64,000 bases of DNA from Akkermansiaceae bacterium (lineage in GTDB: Bacteria; Verrucomicrobiota; Verrucomicrobiia; Verrucomicrobiales; Akkermansiaceae), in NCBI GenBank assembly GCA_905181965.1, contig CAJIZY010000005.1:124001-188000 (forward strand), given 5' to 3'. This document shows positions 56,653 through 64,000 of this stretch, in pieces (the first letter of the stretch is position 1; each line of letters starts with the position of its first letter). A model generated the notes under the pieces. The model did no database searches. It had not been told where the DNA came from and saw only the letters and a program-made list of their open reading frames with translations. The translations under genes were made by a program, and so were the position numbers.

Positions 56653-58874
56653 GACTGATCCTCCTCGCCCTCTGTCCAATCTTGGCCCACGCCGCTCTTC
56701 CCGTCGCCTCTCTTCAACGAAATACCCAGGTTGACTTCGCGCGTGAGATTGTTCCTGTGCTCAAACAAAACTGTTTCGCCTGCCATAACGCTAAAAAGGC
56801 CAAAGCAGACCTCAACCTTGAATCCCCTCAGGATATGATCACGGGTGGTGACTCAGGCCCCTCTCTCGTTCCGGGAAACCCAGACAAAAGCCTAGTCTTC
56901 ACTTACTCGGCTCACCTCGAGGAAGACCCCATGCCCCCCTTAAAAAACAAATCTAACGCTAGAAATCTTAACCCCCAAGAACTGGCACTCCTTAGACTTT
57001 GGATTGTCCAAGGTGCGCAAGGTTCATCCGCAACCCTTTCCAGCCCTACTGAGTGGTCCTCTCTCAACGAGATCCAAGCTAGCTACGCAACCGCCATCAC
57101 TCCACAAGCCCGCTTTGCCGCAGTTTCCCGCGGAAATCGACTTTATGTCTACGATCTCCATCGCGGAGCTCTGGATGCGGAACTCATCGATCCAGCCCTC
57201 CCCAATTCCGCTCATCGCGATTTCGTTCACACCCTTGCTTTCAATCAATATCAAGTCCTCGCCTCTGGAGGATACCGGACCCTCAAACTCTGGCAACGCC
57301 ATCTGCCGGCAGGAGCCAAAGTTGAGACCCCTTTTCCTGAGCTCCCTCCCCTAGATCCCGCATCGCCCCCAATTCCGCTCCAAGAACTTAAAGAGCCCAT
57401 TAGCGCCATCACGCTCCACCAGTCTTCCCAAAGAATCGCGACCGGGCACCCCAATGGCTCCACACGAATCTGGAATGCCAAAGACGGCAAATTGATCCTC
57501 GAAATCAAAAGCGACCAAGCCGTCCTGCGTAAAACCAAACAACTCCAATTTAAACAGGAACTCGCACAAAAAGTTCACGACCAAGCGAAAAGCCAACTTG
57601 GGAGTGCCGAAAAAAAATGGACCGATCTTTCTCTCAAGACCAAAGAAGCGGCCCTGGCTCTCGCCAAAGCGAACACAGCTCTCGATCAAAAAGAGCACGC
57701 CCTTCAAACCCAACAGCAGCTTGTTGACTCGGCACAAACCACCAAGAAGCCAAAGGACGAAATAAAAAAACTCACCGACGAACTCAACAAACGTCGCAAT
57801 GAACGTGATAGCTCCCGCGCCTTACTCCGAAGTGCCCAGCACACCCACAAACTCACCATCAAAGACGGCACGACCGCAGCCCAAAATTTCCTTACAATCC
57901 AAGCCCGCGTTTCCGAAACCGAGACCAAATTTATCAGTGCTCAGGAAGCCTTGAAAGCGCACCAAACTGAAGCCGCCAAAACAAATCTCTCAGCCGTAAA
58001 AGCTCTCGCCTTTTCTCCTGATGGCAAGTCCCTTGCCACCGCCAGCGATACCTTCCCCCTTCATCTTTGGAACTCTCATACCGGACAGGACCTTGATGCC
58101 CTCGCACCCCCGCAAACACCAACTGCTCTTACGTTTACAGACGAAACCACCGTTCTCACTCATCTTCCAGACAACTCCGTTTTCGCCTTCTCCACCACTC
58201 CCACCTGGATCATCAAACGCCAATGGGGCAACCCCCAAAAAGCCACCCCGTTTCCCGGTCGTGTCTTGGCTGTCGCCTTCCATTCAAACGGACATCAACT
58301 CGCAGCCGCTTCCGGAATTCCATCCCGACATTCTCTCATCCACCTCCTTGATCTCGAAAACGAAGCTAGCATCACTACTCTTTCAAAGGCCCACCTCGAT
58401 ACCATCACCGCTCTCAGTTACTCCCCCGATGGAAACCGACTCGCCTCAGCCTCCACCGACCGAACAATCAAAATCCATCAACTTAACCCCCCGACTCTCG
58501 AAAAAACTCTCGAAGGCCACAACAATCATATCCTCTCGCTTGCTTGGAGTCCGGACGCGTCCATTCTAGCCTCGGCGGGAGTCGACCGTCTCTACAAACT
58601 CTGGAATCCGAAAACAGGTAAAGAAACCAAATCTCAAGGTGGTTTCTCGGCCGAAATTGCCGGCATCTCGTTCCTCGGTCACAGCAACCAACTCCTCACC
58701 GCATCTGCCAAGGATCTTAAAGCCAACAACCAAAGCCTACCCGGTATTACGGACACCATTCTTTCCGCTTCAACGACCCCCGACGGCGCCTTTATCGTTG
58801 CTGCCGGTAACACCGGGACTCTCCAAATTTGGACCGCACACGACCGAAAAACTCTCCACACTTTTTCCAAATGA
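56649..58874 (+). CDS. Cytochrome c - WD40 protein with internal coiled coil
   Basis: 741 residues, signal peptide MRLILLALCPILAHAA. Haem site CFACHNAKKAKADLNLES at residue 42 in a planctomycete cytochrome domain (to about 120). WD40-type blades begin near residue 140 and are interrupted at about 290-447 by a long helical, Lys/Glu/Gln-rich coiled coil (KEAALALAKANTALDQKEHAL, DELNKRRNERDSSRALL). Blades resume to the C-terminus (VKALAFSPDGKSLATAS, ITALSYSPDGNRLASASTDRTIKIH, ILSLAWSPDASILASAGVDRLYKLW). Probably a secreted scaffold with one haem. Last gene of the operon starting at 50734, coupled by ATGA to the PPC gene. Partner proteins unknown. Confidence 0.9.
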   Translation: MRLILLALCPILAHAALPVASLQRNTQVDFAREIVPVLKQNCFACHNAKKAKADLNLESPQDMITGGDSGPSLVPGNPDKSLVFTYSAHLEEDPMPPLKNKSNARNLNPQELALLRLWIVQGAQGSSATLSSPTEWSSLNEIQASYATAITPQARFAAVSRGNRLYVYDLHRGALDAELIDPALPNSAHRDFVHTLAFNQYQVLASGGYRTLKLWQRHLPAGAKVETPFPELPPLDPASPPIPLQELKEPISAITLHQSSQRIATGHPNGSTRIWNAKDGKLILEIKSDQAVLRKTKQLQFKQELAQKVHDQAKSQLGSAEKKWTDLSLKTKEAALALAKANTALDQKEHALQTQQQLVDSAQTTKKPKDEIKKLTDELNKRRNERDSSRALLRSAQHTHKLTIKDGTTAAQNFLTIQARVSETETKFISAQEALKAHQTEAAKTNLSAVKALAFSPDGKSLATASDTFPLHLWNSHTGQDLDALAPPQTPTALTFTDETTVLTHLPDNSVFAFSTTPTWIIKRQWGNPQKATPFPGRVLAVAFHSNGHQLAAASGIPSRHSLIHLLDLENEASITTLSKAHLDTITALSYSPDGNRLASASTDRTIKIHQLNPPTLEKTLEGHNNHILSLAWSPDASILASAGVDRLYKLWNPKTGKETKSQGGFSAEIAGISFLGHSNQLLTASAKDLKANNQSLPGITDTILSASTTPDGAFIVAAGNTGTLQIWTAHDRKTLHTFSK

Positions 58875-58900
58875 ACCGTGAATTGGTGATCATTTCTTAA

Positions 58901-59747
58901 TCACTCCAAAGAAACCCGAAGGCGAATCGGGTGGTGGTCAGAAACAGCGTTACCTTTCCCGTCTCCATTAGAATCAACTTGGAGAATTGCCTTTTTATAA
59001 AAGGGCGAAGTGAAAATATGATCAATCCGTAAGCCAGCTTCGAGCGTTGCCTTCCAGTGGCTGGAAGACTTCATTTTCTTTGTGGCATGGTCGAGAAGGA
59101 GCCCAGACTTGAGAAACTGAATGATCGCAGGATTATCCGTAGTGGCATTAAAATCTCCCATGACAAGATAGGGGTCCTCTGAGTGCTTTCTGGTTTTGAC
59201 TTTCTTAAGCATTAATTCACCCGATTTCAGGCGGGCAGGTTGGCTACGATGATCCCAGTGGGTATTATAAACGTAGAGAGCGGTTCCTTCATCCGGACCT
59301 GAAATTTTAATGAGCCGAGCCCAAGAACAGATCCGGTTGTGATAGTTTCCCCAGGTCCGGCTGGCAATAACCTCAGGGGTATCTGAAAGCCAATAAGTCC
59401 CATGCTTCCTCAGCATCGAGTCTCCAGATTTTATGATCATAGAAAATTGGGGAAAATTCGCCGGCCATTTTCCCGTCGTCCCGACCCACTCCGATATGCG
59501 CATAGTTTGGCAACCCTTTGGCCATATCAAGAAGCTGGTTATGTTTCACCTCTTGCAGGCCAATGATACTCGCTTTGTGGTTCAATAGATATGTCGCAAG
59601 AAGAGCCTTCCGCCCCTCCCAGTTTCGGGGCCCTTTATCTCCCTCATTATCATTTCGAATATTATAGGAAATAACGGTAAGAGAGGGGGCTTTTTCTGAC
59701 AAGACAGGTGAAACAGTAAGTAAGAAGGCAGCGAAGCAACGGATCAT
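58901..59747 (-). pseudogene. Secreted endonuclease/exonuclease/phosphatase family protein, one frameshift
   Basis: From ATG 59747 (IRCFAAFLLTVSPVLS signal peptide) the frame shows LTVISYNIRNDNEGD and IIGLQEV, the Asn and Glu blocks of the EEP superfamily. It ends with LLAFRYP and a stop at 59373. GTYWLSDTPE, YNTHWDH, MGDFNATTDNP and DHHPIRL follow in the +1 frame from about 59405-59412, where one extra G is inferred; these carry the remaining catalytic His and Asp residues. Corrected, all active-site blocks are present, about 280 residues. Divergent from the broken sulfatase gene. EEP proteins cleave phosphodiesters or sugar phosphates; substrate unknown. Sequencing error is as likely as decay. 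Confidence 0.8.
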
Positions 59748-59932
59748 AGCAATTGGTTTTGAATCGGAATGGAACGGTGGTTGAGACGATAAGGTATTTT
59801 CTACGCTGACACCAGCGAACCCGAAAGCTGGCGAGAAAAACTTTCTTCCACAATTTGATTTTCCCAAGCTGCTTGACTTCAAAACCTTAAAAACCAGGAT
59901 CCTCTTAAGCTAAAAGAAAAAGAATATTCCAA

Positions 59933-61418
59933 ATGTATTTCGACAAACTGCATGTCCCGCTCATCACGATTTTGGCTACCTTTCAGGCAGTTGGATTTTT
60001 GCAGGCCGAAAAATTACCTGCTCGGCCCAATGTTCTCTTCATCGCTATTGATGATATGAACGATTGGACGGGATTTCTCGGCGGCCATCCGCAAGCGCAA
60101 ACACCCCAGATGGATCGTCTCGCCAAAAAAGGGGTAAACTTTGCTAATGCTCATTGCTCGGCCCCCGGATGTTCTCCCAGCCGTAACGCCCTTTTATATG
60201 GGGTCGAGCCCTACAAATCTGGACTCTACGCCTTTTATGATCAGGACAAATTTTCTAAATCGCAGTTAGAGGACTACACTTCGCTTCCAGAATTTTTCAA
60301 AAACAATGGATACGCCACATTTGGCTCGGGAAAAATTCATCACAGGCGAAATCCTACCCCCGTGGAATGGACCGAATTTTATGACCACAAAGCCGAGAAG
60401 AGAAACCCCATGATCTTTGACGACTCTGGATATCGACAAGGAAAATCTTCGAAGATGAACTTTAAGCCCACCTTAAATCCTCTCGAGGATCACAACGATT
60501 ATAAGAATGCCAGTTTCGGCACGGAAATATTATCGAGAGAGCATGCAAAGCCATTCTTCCTTGCGGTAGGAATCGTGAAACCACACTTAGCCTTCGTCGC
60601 ACCCAAACAATTCTTTGACCTCTATCCCGATCCGGTAAAACCACCTAGAATTAGAGTCAAAGATCACGAGGACATTCCGGCGGTTGGTCGAGCTATGGCA
60701 AAGGTCAAAGATGACAAACGGTTCAAGAGTGATAGCGCCTGGAATGAGGTCCGGCGCGCCTATCTTGCGTGTATCTCGTGGGCCGATCATAATGTCGGAC
60801 GTCTCATCGACGCCCTTGAAGCCAGCCCTTATGCCGACAACACCGTGGTAGTTCTTTGGTCAGACCATGGATTCCATCTTGGAGAGAAAGAATCACTTCC
60901 GTAAGTTTGCCTTGTGGGAGGAAACCACCCGCGTTCCTTTTATCATCTGGGACACCCGTGATCAGAATACAAAAGAAGCGCGTGTCATTGATGATGGGGT
61001 CTCGCTGATTAATATCTACAAAACATTGGCTGATCTCAGCGGATTGAAAGCCCCTGATTATATCGATGGTTTTAGTTTGGCTCCCCAAATGCTCGATCCG
61101 TCTAAGCCATTCAAAGCGCCCGCCATCTGCTCATGGGGACGCGGTAATTACACAGTGCGTGACAAAGACTGGCGCTATACGCGCTACTACAACGGAGGCG
61201 AAGAACTTTACCATCATCTCAAAGATTCCGATGAGTGGACAAACTTGTCTGCAAATCCCAAATACGCAGCCCACAAAAAACGCCTCGCTTCCTACCTCCC
61301 TGTAAAAGAAGCCCCGATGGTAGAGAAAGGCATCGAAACCTGGAGCGTCCCTATCAGTGCAGATAAACCTCTGACAAACAAAAAGAAAACGAAGCCCGCG
61401 AGCCTAAAGAAAAACTAA
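59933..61418 (+). pseudogene. Iduronate-2-sulfatase-like secreted sulfatase, one frameshift
   Basis: Signal peptide near the N-terminus, then NVLFIAIDDMNDWTGF (metal-binding Asp pair) and GCSPSRNALLYG with Cys80 in the CxPxR signature that becomes formylglycine. SGKIHHRRNP and LWSDHGFHLGEK are further active-site blocks. The frame ends just after the last one (SLP, stop at 60902-60904). It resumes as NHFRKFALWEETTRVPFI in the +1 frame from about 60887-60891, consistent with one extra A in AAA. The C-terminal part to 61418 is otherwise normal. Corrected length is about 494 residues. By block pattern it belongs with the iduronate-2-sulfatase-like type I sulfatases. Divergent from the EEP gene by 185 bases. 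Confidence 0.85.
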
Positions 61419-61488
61419 ACAAGACTCCCCGACGACCAGCCACCGATTGATAACGATCACCAAGCCTTCAGTGTCTTGAGCTGATATT

Positions 61489-63987
61489 TCACTCCTTTGC
61501 TCCCGCTGCTTCAACAGTCGCTGGAGAAAGTTTCGCTTCTTCCATCCAAAGGCTAACGTGCCCATTGGGTGGTACTTCCTTACCCCGGAAATCAGGATGC
61601 GGGCCATGATAGTGGGTCACATTTTTGAAGTGCGTGTAGCGTAAAAAATTGATTACCGCGATCGTCACTTTGCCACCTTCAAACTCGGGGAGAATGTCCT
61701 CATAAATATAAGCCCCACGAATCCCGGAATAGCGGTAGAATCCCCCATTGGCCTGGGTGAGCAACTTTCCATTCACATAAATCGCAAATCCCTCTCCAGA
61801 GCGATCGCAACCCGCTCCGCCCAAAATCAAGCGATAGGCATGACCTTTCTTCATCGCCGGAATCTCAAAAGTCTGGCTCATCAAAAGTACTTCCTTCTCC
61901 CAAAGGGTAGCCGGAATCTCACTGCATTGACAATGAGTTCCATTGCATGAAGGGCGGCGGCGGTCGAGCTTGTCACCCATCCTGCCAAACGGTGCTTTAG
62001 CCGTTTCCCACCCCGCTTGGGACGAATCAAAATCAGCAGCGAACCAATTCTCCATCCCTTTCGGAAAAGTGATCTTACGAAAGCGATCGCTCTTTCCCGC
62101 TTCCTGCTTCTCAGGTGGATCAAAACTAAAATACGACCACTCGGCGGTACGCATTTCGGGGCCGAAAGGTTTCCAACCATATCCGGTAACTCCAGCCATA
62201 TCATAGTAGTCGATCAAGGTATCAAGATCGCTGCGAATATCGGCTGGAGCTCTGCCAGTCTTCTTACCAGTCACGATTCCCTTGAGTGCGCTACGGCTAT
62301 TTGAAGCAAAAGCCGCCTCAATAAATCCCGGAACCATCTCGTCCATGATGATCGGCTTAAGAGCCTGCCCCATCTCTCGGTAATAATCGGGACCATAGTG
62401 AGGTCCCCGTTTGTTAAAGTTACCAGTAACAGCATCTGAGAAGATTGTTTTCACATCTGGGTTTTGCTGCGGACGGTTGGCAATCGTCAGTTTCTCCGCC
62501 TTACCACCTTGTAATTCTACCATGGCCCGACCGAGAGCATCGCCAGTGAGAACATAGGTCTCGGCATTATGATTGTAATGGTATCCCGTGTTAGTTGGAG
62601 AAGCTCCCCGAGAACGCCAGAAAGGACGAGTGTCAACACTCGCCACATCGCCAACAAATTCAGGATACTGATTCGGATCACCAACCGCCATCTGAGCCTC
62701 CCAAGTCATAAAATGGCCAGGGTCCATCTCCATCCCGCTGAAGCCCACGGTCGCCACCACCGCTGGCATCTTCGGAGTCTTAAACTCCTTACGCACGTCT
62801 TTGATCAGATTTACCAAATGTCTCTCATATTCCGCCTTGGGAATCCCCTTATCTTTGTGTCCCTGAAACCAAACAAAACCAGCAATCTCGTATCCTCGAT
62901 CGCCATAGTTCGGAACGATCTTGTCGATATTTTTGAGCGTCTTATAAACGCCTTCAATCATGGAATTATATTCGTAGCCACAATATTCATTGGCCTTTTC
63001 CTCCTCAGTCTTACCACTCGAAGGCGGACGAAAATCAAAACTTAGGGCCCGGTTGCCCATCGACGATTCGATGAGGAGAACAGGCTCATCATGATAAGTT
63101 CCCATCACGTAACCAAAAGGAACTTCAGGCCCGATGAACTTACCATTGGAGGTCGTAGTAAGCGGTCCACCGCTTCCTCCTTCGTCTTTGGAAATTCGTG
63201 TCTCCCAATAGGTCACGTCGTTGCGAATCGTCCACTTGCCTTGGTCGTCGGAAAACCAAGTGTATTTCTTCTCTCGATTGAGGCTAGTGAGATCACCATG
63301 CCCTTTCAGGTCGATATGCTTGAGCCAAAAGGCCGCTGAGCCTCCCTGCATGTAAGTGATTGAAATCGGATAACGCTTCCCTTCCTCCAGAGGCACCGGT
63401 GTAACGACCGCCTCCTTGCCGATCTCTTTGCGGTAAACTTCCTTACCCTCCAGGGTCACAATCGCATGGGCGCTATTTTCAAATCCCGCATGAAGCTCGT
63501 GCGTTCCACTCATGGGAACATCGATGAAAGCTTGCACCACTACCGTGTGAGGCCCCTCAATGCTCGGCAACTGAGCTGAGACTGTGCCTAAAGCCACTGT
63601 GGTTTCCTTAACCTGCTTTATCGCACTGTAGTCCGCCCCCGCCTTGTAGGCCCCAGAATAGATCGAGACTCTGGCTCCCGCCGGCGCATTCTTAGCAGCT
63701 GATTGATACACCCCGTGCCTGAGAAGAGCTGATGGGCCAACCGGCATACGGCCAACTTTAATTCCCGGGTCAGCCGAGAGATAGATGCTTGGATAAACAG
63801 GCCGGGATCCATCAAGGTAACCAAAGCCAACCATGTTAGATTGTCCGGCCAAGATGTAGACCTTGACCTTGCCATCGGATGGTGGGGTCATATCAGGCCT
63901 TGGTAAGACAGCGGGCACCTCAGCAGCGGTTGCCGAAACAGTAAAAAGTGAAGCGCCAAGCAACAGCGCACAATTCAAGCTATTCAT
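61489..63987 (-). CDS. SASA-family secreted esterase with inserted PA14-like domain
   Basis: 832 residues with a signal peptide (NSLNCALLLGASLFTVSATAA). VYILAGQSNMVGFG carries the SASA nucleophile. Instead of continuing with the catalytic domain, residues about 60-225 form a PA14/carbohydrate-binding-like insert (VVVQAFIDVPMSGTHELHAGF, RYPISITYMQGGSAAFWLKHI). The SASA domain then resumes (GPEVPFGYVMGTYHD, GFVWFQGHKD, NTGYHYNHNAETY). The C-terminal about 270 residues hold another beta-sandwich region (WFAADFDSSQAGWETAKAP, RLILGGAGCDRSGEGFAIYVNG). An insert between the nucleophile and the rest suggests glycan binding next to the active site. Converges on the broken sulfatase with a 70-base gap. 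Probable sugar O-acyl esterase. Confidence 0.88.
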   Translation of the reverse strand: MNSLNCALLLGASLFTVSATAAEVPAVLPRPDMTPPSDGKVKVYILAGQSNMVGFGYLDGSRPVYPSIYLSADPGIKVGRMPVGPSALLRHGVYQSAAKNAPAGARVSIYSGAYKAGADYSAIKQVKETTVALGTVSAQLPSIEGPHTVVVQAFIDVPMSGTHELHAGFENSAHAIVTLEGKEVYRKEIGKEAVVTPVPLEEGKRYPISITYMQGGSAAFWLKHIDLKGHGDLTSLNREKKYTWFSDDQGKWTIRNDVTYWETRISKDEGGSGGPLTTTSNGKFIGPEVPFGYVMGTYHDEPVLLIESSMGNRALSFDFRPPSSGKTEEEKANEYCGYEYNSMIEGVYKTLKNIDKIVPNYGDRGYEIAGFVWFQGHKDKGIPKAEYERHLVNLIKDVRKEFKTPKMPAVVATVGFSGMEMDPGHFMTWEAQMAVGDPNQYPEFVGDVASVDTRPFWRSRGASPTNTGYHYNHNAETYVLTGDALGRAMVELQGGKAEKLTIANRPQQNPDVKTIFSDAVTGNFNKRGPHYGPDYYREMGQALKPIIMDEMVPGFIEAAFASNSRSALKGIVTGKKTGRAPADIRSDLDTLIDYYDMAGVTGYGWKPFGPEMRTAEWSYFSFDPPEKQEAGKSDRFRKITFPKGMENWFAADFDSSQAGWETAKAPFGRMGDKLDRRRPSCNGTHCQCSEIPATLWEKEVLLMSQTFEIPAMKKGHAYRLILGGAGCDRSGEGFAIYVNGKLLTQANGGFYRYSGIRGAYIYEDILPEFEGGKVTIAVINFLRYTHFKNVTHYHGPHPDFRGKEVPPNGHVSLWMEEAKLSPATVEAAGAKE

Positions 63988-64000
63988 CTTTTTTGGAAGT

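Noticed and set aside
60887-60904. Second programmed frameshift in the sulfatase
   Set aside because: The shift point AAAG is not next to a stop codon and is not a known +1 slippery site; one extra A in AAA explains it more simply.

Overview
The window looks like a chromosome segment of a Verrucomicrobiota (PVC superphylum) bacterium, probably free-living and aerobic. The evidence is gene content: four DUF1501 and four DUF1549/DUF1553 genes, three DUF1552 and three DUF1587/1592/1588/1585 genes, large PVC-type haem-binding propeller proteins, sulfatases and SASA-type (sialate O-acetylesterase-like) esterases. These families are heavily expanded in Planctomycetes and Verrucomicrobia. I see no rRNA, tRNA, CRISPR array or transposase.

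Layout. 0-1.2 kb: two SASA esterases on the minus strand. 1.3-6.4 kb: a tightly coupled plus-strand operon of a DJ-1/PfpI protein, a TIM-barrel epimerase-like protein, a pentahaem cytochrome and a secreted propeller protein, followed by a metallophosphoesterase. 16.9-7.4 kb (minus): CotH/lamin-tail giant, metallophosphoesterase, DUF1592-type cytochrome, DUF1552. 21.2-17.0 kb (minus): frameshifted DUF1549/1553 plus DUF1501. 21.5-23.6 kb: sulfatase. 31.2-23.8 kb (minus): giant haem-propeller protein, frameshifted DUF1549/1553, DUF1501. 31.4-35.8 kb: intact DUF1549/1553 plus DUF1501. 40.7-35.8 kb (minus): DUF1592, DUF1552, SASA. 45.0-40.9 kb (minus): frameshifted DUF1592 plus DUF1552. 45.2-49.3 kb: a ferric-iron ABC importer. 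49.3-50.6 kb: repeats and gene fragments. 50.7-58.9 kb: DUF1501, BIG2-DUF1549/1553, PPC-domain protein, cytochrome-WD40. 58.9-64 kb: broken endonuclease/phosphatase, broken sulfatase, and a SASA esterase with an inserted PA14-like domain.

How the genes fit together. Nearly every cytochrome-type partner carries a Sec signal and CxxCH motifs. Its DUF1501 or DUF1552 partner carries a twin-arginine signal, and the two usually overlap by ATGA. I infer that one partner is exported unfolded and given haem in the periplasm while the other is exported folded, and that they act as pairs. The carbohydrate-binding-like inserts (LamG, jelly-roll, discoidin-like, BIG2), sulfatases and esterases suggest work on sulfated or acylated polysaccharides. 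The biochemical function of the pairs is not established.

A caution: at least ten single-base reading-frame breaks occur, most at short homopolymers and none with an independent nonsense codon. Residual sequencing indels or recent decay could explain them. One break, in the 7.4-8.7 kb DUF1552 gene, falls exactly on a motif matching the prfB (RF2) +1 frameshift site, with a Shine-Dalgarno-like element at the same spacing.
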